Source of the DNA: Actinoplanes octamycinicus | GTDB taxonomy: Bacteria > Actinomycetota > Actinomycetes > Mycobacteriales > Micromonosporaceae | DNA length: 64,000 nt | Direction: 5' to 3' | NCBI RefSeq assembly: GCF_014205225.1 | Contig: NZ_JACHNB010000001.1 | Coordinates: 5,747,501-5,811,500, forward strand | Shown: piece by piece, positions 1 to 7,292 of the stretch | How positions within the stretch are numbered: the stretch's first letter is position 1 | How the letters are laid out: each line of letters starts with the position of its first letter | Notes under the pieces: model-generated | What the model saw: only the letters and a program-made list of their open reading frames with translations | The model's database searches: none | What the model was told of the DNA's origin: nothing | Made by a program: the position numbers and the translations under genes

Positions 1-2
1 TG

Positions 3-302
3 CCGCTGCCGGTCGCGGCGCGGCTCGGGCCGGTCCGGATGCTCGGCCGGGCGCTGGTCCGCGAGGTGGAGCCGACCGCCGAGCTGCGGGACCTGCAGGG
101 CGCGGCGTCGGCGGCGCTGGCCGCGGCCGAACCGTGGCCGCCGCCCGGCGGCTGGGTGCCGCACGTCAGCCTGGCCCTCAAGGTCCCGCCGGACCGGATC
201 GAGCCCGCGCTGCGCGTGCTCGCGGACCTGCCGCCGGCCCGGGGGCGCTTCGTCGCGGCCCGCAGTTACGACACCCGGTCCCGCACCGTCACCGGCCTGT
301 GA
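3..302 (+). CDS. 2'-5' RNA ligase family protein, C-terminal part
   Basis: The window opens inside this gene, so only about the last 99 residues are visible and the start lies upstream. The motif HVSLAL, with its His codon at 162-164, is the second HxS/T signature of the 2H phosphoesterase fold. In 2'-5' RNA ligases and cyclic phosphodiesterases it works with a first HxT motif that would be off the window. The preceding proline-rich segment and closing strand fit the C-terminal lobe of the family. The 3' end overlaps the convergent histidine kinase gene by 14 bases. The substrate cannot be deduced. Confidence 0.7.
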   Translation, partial: PLPVAARLGPVRMLGRALVREVEPTAELRDLQGAASAALAAAEPWPPPGGWVPHVSLALKVPPDRIEPALRVLADLPPARGRFVAARSYDTRSRTVTGL

Positions 303-1944
303 CCGGGGACTCGCCGCCGACCAGGCCCGGTGCGGTCGCCGTCTCCGGGGCGCGATGGGCGCGGGGCAGGCTCAGCACGAACCGGCTGCCGTGCGGGACT
401 TCGGCCTCGTACCAGACCTGGCCGTGGTTGGCCTCGGCGAGCAGCCGCGAGAGGTAGAGACCGAAGCCGGCGCTGTTCCTCGTCCCGCCGGACCGGTCAG
501 CCTGGCTGAACCGGTCGAACAGGTGCTCGACGAAGGGGGGTGGGACCCCGTTCCCCTCGTCGGTGACGGCGAACAGGATGTCGTCGCCCGTGTCGTCCAG
601 GGTCACCGACACGTGGATGTCGCCGGGACTGTATTTGATCGCGTTCGTGACGAAGTTGGTCAGCACCTCGTGGGTGTGTACCGGATCGGCCAGCACGGCC
701 ACGCCGGGCGGACCGGTGCTGACGCTGACCCGCATGCGGGCCGGCCTGGTCAGGTTGTCGGTGACCCGGGCCAGCGCCTGCTCGACCGGCACAGCGACCG
801 GTTGGGCGTGCAGATCGCCCGGCTCCGCGTGGCAGAGCACGAGCAGGTGCGCGGCCATGTCGAGCAGCTGGTTGACCCGGCTGCCCAGCGCCTCGACGGC
901 AGCGCGTCGTTCCTGTTCGGTGATCACGTCCCAGTCCTGGGTCAGCTCCTCGGAGCAGGCCGAGATCACCGCCAGCGGCTGGTTGATCTCGTGGGAGAGC
1001 GTGGCGATGATGTCGCTCTTCCAGGTGCCGGCGACCTCCAGCTCCCGATTGGCGGCGGTCAGGTGCTCGGCCCGGCGGCTCAGTTCACGGTGCGCCCGGT
1101 CGAGATCCCGGTGGGCTGCCGACAGTCTGCGGTAAAGACCCGCGGTCTCGGTGAGCAGGGCCAGCAGCACCACCCCGGAGGAGACCAGCAGGGTGACCCG
1201 GGCGACGTAATAGCCCAGCGTGTAGCGGTGCGGAGCGGCCAGGTACAGGATCGCGGTGGCCAGCGACGCGCTGATCGCCACCACCACCCACTGCTCCACC
1301 GGCGGCCGGTGGCGCAGGTTCCGGACCACCGCCAGCAGGGTGCCCGCGATGATCAGCAGCGTCGCGCCCACCACCCATCGGCCGGCCGCGGTGGGGGTGT
1401 CGCCCTGATACATCCGGGGCAGCCGGCCCGCGGCGCCGACGACCACGCCGGTGACCGCGACCACCAGCGCGAACACCGCCGTGACGGTGACCACGACGGC
1501 AGCCACCGGCCGGCTCCGGGCGAGCCCGCCCAGCCGGTCCGGCAACGCCGCCACCGTGTACTGCTGGGCCGCCACCAGGACCGAGAAACCGCAGAGCAGG
1601 GCGATGAACAGCCACGGCCCGCGAACCTCCGCCCAGATCGAGTCGGCGCCCGCCCGCCGGATCCGGGCGAAGACGACGGCGTACGGCACCATCATCAGCG
1701 AGGAGTAGATGTACGCCGAGGAGAGGCCCAGCGTGCTCAGCCGGCCGCCGGCCAGGAACTGCTGCACCAGCAGAACGGCGGTCAGCAGATCCGCCGAGGC
1801 CATCAGCACGAAGAACGTGTTGATCAGGTTCGGGTGGACGGCCAGGCGCTGGCCGGCGAGCGGCACGACCAGCAGGGAGGCGGCAACCACCGCGACCGCG
1901 TAGACCCACAGACCGCGGCGCACCGGGATCCCGTCCGGGTCCAC
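289..1944 (-). CDS. Membrane sensor histidine kinase
   Basis: Predicted membrane histidine kinase of 551 residues. About the first 270 residues carry some eight hydrophobic segments, resembling an integral-membrane MASE-type sensor. A short coiled linker (residues about 275-305) leads to the H-box SHEINQP with the phospho-acceptor His near residue 318. The ATPase domain follows, with N-box NFVTNAIKYS, G1 DEGNGVPPPF, F-box LFDRFSQ and G2 GFGLYLSRLLAEA, all intact. The GTG start is preceded by a purine-rich GGGAGGCGAGGG. No response regulator lies next to it, so it is an orphan kinase and its signal is unknown. It is convergent with the RNA-ligase gene. Confidence 0.9.
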   Translation of the reverse strand: MDPDGIPVRRGLWVYAVAVVAASLLVVPLAGQRLAVHPNLINTFFVLMASADLLTAVLLVQQFLAGGRLSTLGLSSAYIYSSLMMVPYAVVFARIRRAGADSIWAEVRGPWLFIALLCGFSVLVAAQQYTVAALPDRLGGLARSRPVAAVVVTVTAVFALVVAVTGVVVGAAGRLPRMYQGDTPTAAGRWVVGATLLIIAGTLLAVVRNLRHRPPVEQWVVVAISASLATAILYLAAPHRYTLGYYVARVTLLVSSGVVLLALLTETAGLYRRLSAAHRDLDRAHRELSRRAEHLTAANRELEVAGTWKSDIIATLSHEINQPLAVISACSEELTQDWDVITEQERRAAVEALGSRVNQLLDMAAHLLVLCHAEPGDLHAQPVAVPVEQALARVTDNLTRPARMRVSVSTGPPGVAVLADPVHTHEVLTNFVTNAIKYSPGDIHVSVTLDDTGDDILFAVTDEGNGVPPPFVEHLFDRFSQADRSGGTRNSAGFGLYLSRLLAEANHGQVWYEAEVPHGSRFVLSLPRAHRAPETATAPGLVGGESPVTGR

Positions 1945-2145
1945 GGCCCTCGCCTCCCGCCCTCCTGGGAACTGCTTCGATAAAACGCACTTTACAAGGA
2001 TTTATGCGGTGCGGACCCGGGACGGGCGGGCTCGGGACTGATACGTCGGATGGGCGATCGGCCGGGCCGCATCAGGACGTCGCCGCCGCGCGTCTCTGAT
2101 GCGACGCGCTTCCGCCGGGAGCGCACGACCGGAAGGACACCCGAC

Positions 2146-2583
2146 ATGCTCAAGACCAGGACCACCTACCGGAGTCTCGAGTCGTTCCGCAAGGCCCACC
2201 CGCTCGTCACGGTCCCCGGGGACGGTTTCTTCGCCAACAAGACCGAGGCCGAGCTGCAGCAGATCGTCAAGCAGACCCTCACCTCGCTGAAGAAGAAGCG
2301 CGTCATCACCGGGCCGAAAGGACAATCGGTCGCCGTCAAGGCCGCGGAGGACCTGCTCAAGGCGGCCGGCCCGGACGACGCGCGGACCGTCTACGTGCGG
2401 TGGGACATCCACCAGGCCGAGGCCGGCGTGGCCCGCGGCGGCGGGGACATCACGATGAATCACTTCAGCGTGGAGAACCCGGGCGGCGGCAACGACTGGC
2501 ACCTCTACGTCGACAAGGGCGAGGCCACCATCATCGCGATGAGCCAGGACCCGGCCGTGATCCTGCGGATCGACAACGTCTGA
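2146..2583 (+). CDS. Hypothetical protein, 145 residues
   Basis: Not recognised. The ATG is chosen because GGAAGGA lies about 9 bases upstream; the open frame extends further 5' but without a ribosome site. The product is soluble, with no signal peptide or membrane segment. A lysine-rich helical stretch (TEAELQQIVKQTLTSLKKKR, residues about 29-48) is followed by a C-terminal part rich in predicted strands (YVRWDIH, NHFSVENPGGG, WHLYVDKGEATIIAM). Codon usage is typical of the neighbourhood. It stands alone between the histidine kinase and the LolA-like gene, so context gives no clue to function. Confidence 0.7.
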   Translation: MLKTRTTYRSLESFRKAHPLVTVPGDGFFANKTEAELQQIVKQTLTSLKKKRVITGPKGQSVAVKAAEDLLKAAGPDDARTVYVRWDIHQAEAGVARGGGDITMNHFSVENPGGGNDWHLYVDKGEATIIAMSQDPAVILRIDNV

Positions 2584-2623
2584 CGGACCGGGCCGTCCGA
2601 AGCGCACGGTACGTTTGTTGACT

Positions 2624-3679
2624 ATGGACGCCGTGCGCAGGTGGGCCCTCGTGCTCGTCGGCACCCTGGGCCTGGTCGCGGTGCCGGTGGTGCGCAACGC
2701 GTGGCCGGTCCGCGCCGCCGCCCCCGACCCGGCCCGGATCGCCGCCTCGGCCGCCCGGCCCTACCACGGGTACGTGCAGAGCACCGGTCTGCTCGGCCTG
2801 CCCGCCCTGCCCCGGCTGCAGCAGGTCACCGCCCTGCTCAGCGGCACCACCGAGATGCGCGCCTGGTTCGCGGCGCCGGACCGCTGGCGGGTGGACGTGC
2901 TGGGGCCGGGCACCGAGACCGACTTCTACCGGACCCCGGACGCCGAGTTCACCTGGGACTACGGCGACAACCAGCTGACCCGGATCACCGGTGAGCCGCC
3001 GGTCCGGCTGCCCCGCGCCGCCGACCTCACCCCGCCGGAGCTGGTCCGCCGGATCCTGAGCAGCGCCGGCGGCGACCGGGTCGAGCCGCTGCCCGCAAAG
3101 CGGGTCGCCGGGATCGCCGCCGGCGGGCTGCGGCTGATCCCGTCCGACCCGGACACCACGGTCGCGCACGTGGACGTCTGGGCCGATCCGGGCGGGCTGC
3201 CGCTGCAGGCGGAGATCACCGCGAAGGGCGGGGCCCGGCCGGTGTTCGTCACCCGCTTCCTGGAGGTGCACGCCGAGGCGCCGGACGAGGGCGTGCTGAC
3301 CCCGCCGGCACCCCGGCCGGGCATCGGCTACACCGAGACCGAGGCCCCGGACCTCTTCCGTACGATCAACCGCTGGCAACCCGCCGCCCTGCCGGACACC
3401 CTGGGCGGCCGGACCCTGTCCCACGCCACCTCGGTGGCCGGTCTGTACGGCCGCGGCCTCACCGGCTTCGTGGTGATCGCCCTCCCGGACCGGCTGGGCG
3501 CCGCCGCCTACCGGCAGATCAGCGCCTACGGCCAGCAGCTGCCCGGCGGTTCCGCCGCGACCATCACCACCGGCCTGCTCAACCTGCTGGCGGTGCGCGC
3601 CGACGACCACACCTTCCTGGTCGCCGGCCTGGTCAGCCCGGCCCTGCTGCGCCAGGTCGCCACCGAGGTCCGCCGATGA
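2624..3679 (+). CDS. LolA/RseB-like exported protein
   Basis: A hydrophobic N-terminus (VLVGTLGLVAVPVV) suggests a signal peptide or anchor. The rest looks like the unclosed beta-barrel of the LolA/MucB-RseB fold: repeated strands with DxWRVDVLGPG, EFTWDYGDNQLT and LPLQAEITAKGG motifs, seen in actinobacterial sigma-regulatory or lipoprotein-carrier-like proteins. Its stop overlaps the ATG of the ABC ATPase, so the three genes from here form an operon. It may be an extracytoplasmic sensor or accessory for that transporter. No ribosome site precedes the ATG; TTG codons 6 and 9 bases upstream are alternatives, and leaderless translation is possible. Confidence 0.75.
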   Translation: MDAVRRWALVLVGTLGLVAVPVVRNAWPVRAAAPDPARIAASAARPYHGYVQSTGLLGLPALPRLQQVTALLSGTTEMRAWFAAPDRWRVDVLGPGTETDFYRTPDAEFTWDYGDNQLTRITGEPPVRLPRAADLTPPELVRRILSSAGGDRVEPLPAKRVAGIAAGGLRLIPSDPDTTVAHVDVWADPGGLPLQAEITAKGGARPVFVTRFLEVHAEAPDEGVLTPPAPRPGIGYTETEAPDLFRTINRWQPAALPDTLGGRTLSHATSVAGLYGRGLTGFVVIALPDRLGAAAYRQISAYGQQLPGGSAATITTGLLNLLAVRADDHTFLVAGLVSPALLRQVATEVRR

Positions 3680-4581
3680 TCGTCACCCACGACCTGACCA
3701 AGCGCTACGGCCGGGTGGTCGCCGTCGACTCGGTCGACCTGGACGTGCGCGAGGGCGACCGCTACGGCCTGCTCGGGCCGAACGGCTCCGGCAAGACGAC
3801 GCTGGTCCGGATGCTGCTCGGCCTGGTCTACGCCACCCGCGGCACGATCGAGGTGCTCGGCCTGCCGATCCCGAAACGGGTCCACGACGCGCTGCCCGAC
3901 ATCGGCGCGCTGGTCGAGGGCCCGGCCGCCTATCCGCACCTGTCCGGCCGGACCAACCTGGCCCTGTTCGACGCGGCCGGCCCGGGCAGCCGGCGGGGCC
4001 GGAAAGCGCGGGTCGCCGAGGCCCTGGAGCGGGTCGGCCTGGCCGGCATCGACCGCCGGCCGGTGCGCGCCTACTCGCTCGGCATGCGGCAGCGGCTCGG
4101 CCTGGCCGGCGCCCTGCTGCGCCGCCCCCGGCTGCTGATCCTGGACGAGCCGACCAACGGGCTCGACCCGCGCGGCATCCGCGAGATCCGCGACCTGCTC
4201 ACCGAGCTGAACCGGGACGGCACCACGGTCTTCCTCTCCAGCCACCTGCTCGCCGAGATCGACGCGCTGTGCACCCGGGTCGGGGTGATGGACCGCGGCC
4301 GGCTGGTGCTGCAGGACGACCTGGCCCGGCTGCGGGCGCCGACCGGCCGGGTCACCGTCGGCACGCCGTCCCCGGAGCGGGTGGTGGCGCTGCTCGACGG
4401 CCGGGTCGAGCACCGCGACGGCCACACCCTGACCGTCCGGCACGACGACCCGGGCACGCTCAACGCCGAGCTGGTCGCGGCCGGGGTCACGGTCACCGCG
4501 ATCGGCGCCGAGCGGCGCACCCTCGAACAGGTCGTCCTGGAGGCGACCACCACCAGCGCCGACCGGGTGGAGGCCGGATGA
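3676..4581 (+). CDS. ABC transporter ATP-binding protein
   Basis: Cytoplasmic ATPase of 301 residues in the drug/antibiotic exporter (CcmA/NatA-like) group. Walker A is GPNGSGKT (residues about 36-43), the signature is YSLGMRQRLGLA, Walker B is LLILDEPTNGLDP, and the switch His is in FLSSHLLAEID. The C-terminal 80 residues are the usual extension of this class. It overlaps the LolA-like gene upstream and the permease downstream (ATGA), so translation is likely coupled. The cargo is not evident. Confidence 0.95.
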   Translation: MIVTHDLTKRYGRVVAVDSVDLDVREGDRYGLLGPNGSGKTTLVRMLLGLVYATRGTIEVLGLPIPKRVHDALPDIGALVEGPAAYPHLSGRTNLALFDAAGPGSRRGRKARVAEALERVGLAGIDRRPVRAYSLGMRQRLGLAGALLRRPRLLILDEPTNGLDPRGIREIRDLLTELNRDGTTVFLSSHLLAEIDALCTRVGVMDRGRLVLQDDLARLRAPTGRVTVGTPSPERVVALLDGRVEHRDGHTLTVRHDDPGTLNAELVAAGVTVTAIGAERRTLEQVVLEATTTSADRVEAG

Positions 4582-5411
4582 TCCGGGTCGAACTGGCGAA
4601 AGTCTTCCGGCGGCCACGCACCTACGTGATCGCCGGACTGCTCTGCGCGCTCCCACTGATCGTGGCGATCTTCCTGGCCACCACCCGGATCCCGCCGCCG
4701 CCCGGGCAGGGCGGCGCGTTCCTGTCCGCGGTGCTCAGCAACGGCGCGCTCTACCCGGCCGCGGCGATGGCCCTGGTCCTGCCGATCTTCCTGCCGGTGT
4801 CGGTGGCGGTGCTGGCCGGCGACGCGGTGGCCGGGGAGGCGTCCGGCGGCACCCTGCGCTACCTGCTGATCCGCCCGGTCGGCCGGACCCGCCTGCTGGT
4901 CGCGAAGCTGCTCGCGCTGGTGACGTTCGTCCTCTTCGCGATCGTGGCGGTGGTGCTCACCTCGTACGCGAGCGGGGTCCTGCTCTTCGGGGTGTCGACC
5001 AGCTCGGCGGGCGTGACGCTGCCACCGGACGTGACGTCGCTGTCCGGCGTCACGATCAGCCCGGCCGGTCTGGCGCTGCGCCTGCTCGGCACGGTCGGCT
5101 ACATCGTGATCTCGATGCTCGGCGTGGCGGCGATCGCGCTGTTCCTGTCCACGGTCACCGACTCCGCGCTCGGCGCCGCGATGGGCGCGCTCGCCGTCCT
5201 GGTCACCAGCCAGGTGCTGGTCACCCTGGACGCGGCCGCGGCGATCCGCCCCTACCTGCCGACCCGCTACTGGCTGGCCTGGGTCGACTTCTTCCGCGAC
5301 CCGGTGCTGTGGCGCGACATCGAGCGCGGCGCCGGCATCCAGCTGGTCTATCTGGTGGTGCTGCTCGGCGCCGCCTGGGCCAACTTCCTCACCAAGGACA
5401 TCACAACCTGA
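4578..5411 (+). CDS. ABC-2 type transporter permease
   Basis: Membrane partner of the preceding ATPase, 277 residues. It starts at the ATG that overlaps the ATPase stop. About six hydrophobic segments are seen, beginning with VIAGLLCALPLIVAIFLAT and ending with LVYLVVLLGAAWANFL. The phrase VAGEASGGTLRYLLIRPVGRTRLLVAKL is typical of ABC-2 permeases. The N-terminus MIRVELAKVFRRPRTYV also matches the family. It is the last gene of the operon and is followed by a long inverted repeat. Confidence 0.92.
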   Translation: MIRVELAKVFRRPRTYVIAGLLCALPLIVAIFLATTRIPPPPGQGGAFLSAVLSNGALYPAAAMALVLPIFLPVSVAVLAGDAVAGEASGGTLRYLLIRPVGRTRLLVAKLLALVTFVLFAIVAVVLTSYASGVLLFGVSTSSAGVTLPPDVTSLSGVTISPAGLALRLLGTVGYIVISMLGVAAIALFLSTVTDSALGAAMGALAVLVTSQVLVTLDAAAAIRPYLPTRYWLAWVDFFRDPVLWRDIERGAGIQLVYLVVLLGAAWANFLTKDITT

Positions 5412-5472
5412 TTCCGGTACGCCCTCAGCCCCGCGCCCGCCCCTCGAACCGCCGCCAGCCCCGTCGTGGCCA

Positions 5473-5579
5473 GGACCGAAGCGCGCCCCGCGGTTGTTCG
5501 GCTGGCCCTCACGGGTGTCTCAAGGACCTTGAGACACCCGTGAGGGCCAGCCGGCTTGCCGCGAGGTGCGCTTCGGTCC
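5473..5579. repeat. Two-tier inverted repeat (copy 1), probable bidirectional terminator
   Basis: A perfect 22-base inner stem (5500-5521 with 5531-5552) closes over a 9-base apex that is itself self-complementary (AAGGACCTT). Outside it, separated by 15-base spacers on each side, a perfect 12-base outer stem pairs GGACCGAAGCGC (5473-5484) with its complement (5568-5579). It lies between the convergent permease and lipase genes. The inner core recurs at 36057-36109. Termination of both genes is the simplest role, but no U-run is present. Confidence 0.85.
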
Positions 5580-5602
5580 GGGCCGAAGCGGGGCTTGCGG
5601 GG

Positions 5603-6370
5603 TCAGTCGGGGCAGGTGGTGGGGGTGGTCAACGGGGCGGGGCTGAGGGCGGCCAGGACCAGGGCGGTGACATCCGGGTCGGTGGGGAGCTGGCTGTGGG
5701 CGACTCGGGCGGCCGGGCAGAGCTGCTGCAGGGACAGGTTGATGGCGCCGTCCAGGCGGGCTGAGTCGGGGGGCTGCACGGTCTCGTCGTTCTCCGTCCA
5801 GATGGACAGCCACGGCAGGCCGTCGGGGAGCGGCTCGTCGAGGTCGCGCAGCAGGTCGCTGCCGGGGGCCAGCTGGCGGCAGGCGGCGGGGCAGGAGCCC
5901 GGGGCCAGCGCCGCACCGAGCCCGGCCAGGCGGGCGCCGTGCAGCGGCGAGCCGAGGGTCACCACCCGGCGGGCGACCTCGGCGCCGGCGTGCCGGTCCA
6001 CCCACAGCCGGGTCACCACGCCGCCGGCCGAATAGCCGACCACGTCGACGGAGGGCGCGCCGGCGCGCAGCGCCTCGCGCACCGCGACGTCCAGCACTTG
6101 GGCCTGCTGCAGCAGGTCGCCGTCGCCCTCGCCGGGCAGGGTCAGCACCCGCGCGGTACGCCCGGCGGCCTCGATCCGCTGGGCGAGCCGGGTCAGCGCG
6201 GTCCGGCTGCCGCCATAGCCCGGCACCAGCAGCACGGTGCCCGGCCGGGCCTGGTCCGGGCGGGGGCCGTCGTCGCCGTCGCGCAGCCACCGGACGGTCA
6301 GCCCGGCCAGCACCGCGACCGCCACCAGGCAGGCAACCCCGAGCAGCAGGGCCCGCCGTCGTGGTGACAC
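5603..6370 (-). CDS. Alpha/beta hydrolase, lipase-like, membrane-anchored or exported
   Basis: Serine hydrolase of 255 residues. One N-terminal hydrophobic segment (ALLLGVACLVAVAVLAGLTV) follows a basic start, so it is anchored or exported. LLVPGYGGS provides the oxyanion-side strand and GYSAGG the nucleophile elbow with Ser near residue 114, as in triacylglycerol lipase and PGAP1-like esterases. Asp and His candidates follow in the C-terminal half, where two Cys could form a disulphide (SCPAACR). The GTG start sits hard against an AAGAG, so the start is not certain. It is divergent from the zinc-ribbon gene. Confidence 0.82.
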   Translation of the reverse strand: MSPRRRALLLGVACLVAVAVLAGLTVRWLRDGDDGPRPDQARPGTVLLVPGYGGSRTALTRLAQRIEAAGRTARVLTLPGEGDGDLLQQAQVLDVAVREALRAGAPSVDVVGYSAGGVVTRLWVDRHAGAEVARRVVTLGSPLHGARLAGLGAALAPGSCPAACRQLAPGSDLLRDLDEPLPDGLPWLSIWTENDETVQPPDSARLDGAINLSLQQLCPAARVAHSQLPTDPDVTALVLAALSPAPLTTPTTCPD

Positions 6371-6429
6371 CTCTTCATGATGCCGGGAATTCTTCTTGTC
6401 CGCGGCGGCACGCTGCCGATGATCGGGCC

Positions 6430-7107
6430 ATGACCGAACAGGCGGACCGCTTCACGCTGACGATCGGCCCGGACGGACGGGGGCTGCTCACCCTGGCCCT
6501 GCGGCGCCTGCCCGGGGCGAACGCCGACGGCTACGCGCGGGCGCAACGCTACTGGGCGTGCGCACCCGCCGGCACCCGGCCACGCTGGCTCGCGCTCTCC
6601 GGCGCGCCGCACGTGCTGCAGCGTCCCGGCGAACACGTCGACGATCCGCGCGAGGCGGCCGGCGCGCACGCCGCCGCCGAGGCCTACCTGCCCGGGGTGG
6701 CGTGCTCCCGGTGCGGCGGCAAATGGTGGAAGCCGGCCAACCGCGAGGCGGTCACCCGGTACGTGCTGACCGGCCGGACCGAGGGCTGCCTCAGCTGCGA
6801 GGAGCAGCCGGTGGTCGCCGCCGCGCCCGCCGCCGTCACCCGGCCGGCGCCGGTGCCCGCCCCGGTCGCGGCCCCGGTCTCCGCCCCGGCTGCCGCTCCG
6901 GCCGCCGGGTGGACCCCGATGGACTTCGGGCCTCCGCAGACCGTCGACGCGCGCATTCTGACCGGCGTGAACGTGCACCTGGACGGGGCCGCCGCGGCCA
7001 TGCTGCTGTCCGCCTCCGGTGGCGACACCCGGACCATGTCGTCGCTGGTCAGCGATCTGATCACGCGGACGTTCAGCGTTCCGCGGACCACCGACGTGCT
7101 GATCTGA
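6430..7107 (+). CDS. Hypothetical zinc-ribbon protein with Pro/Ala linker
   Basis: Not recognised as a named family. The ATG is chosen as the first methionine after the divergent promoter gap. Three parts are visible: an N-terminal domain of about 95 residues, a CSRCGGKWW...CLSC zinc ribbon (residues about 96-125), and a long Pro/Ala-rich linker (about 130-165). The C-terminal segment of about 60 residues (VNVHLDGAAAAMLL...MSSLVSDLITRTF) resembles a strand-helix-helix DNA-binding unit. A nucleic-acid-binding role is inference only. It has its own promoter region, divergent from the lipase. Confidence 0.7.
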   Translation: MTEQADRFTLTIGPDGRGLLTLALRRLPGANADGYARAQRYWACAPAGTRPRWLALSGAPHVLQRPGEHVDDPREAAGAHAAAEAYLPGVACSRCGGKWWKPANREAVTRYVLTGRTEGCLSCEEQPVVAAAPAAVTRPAPVPAPVAAPVSAPAAAPAAGWTPMDFGPPQTVDARILTGVNVHLDGAAAAMLLSASGGDTRTMSSLVSDLITRTFSVPRTTDVLI

Positions 7108-7292
7108 CCGATCCGGTGCCGTTCATGGGCATCCGGCCCGCTCACCACCCGGTGCGGCTGGGGGACCGACGGTGCCAGGCGGCTTGGTCGTCGGTGTCCA
7201 CTGCGGTCCTGCGGCCGGCTGCGGCGGGCGGGTCCGTCGGCAGACCGTGACGGCGCGCCGCTGACGCGCGGTCGCCGCCGGTCGGCTGGCGG

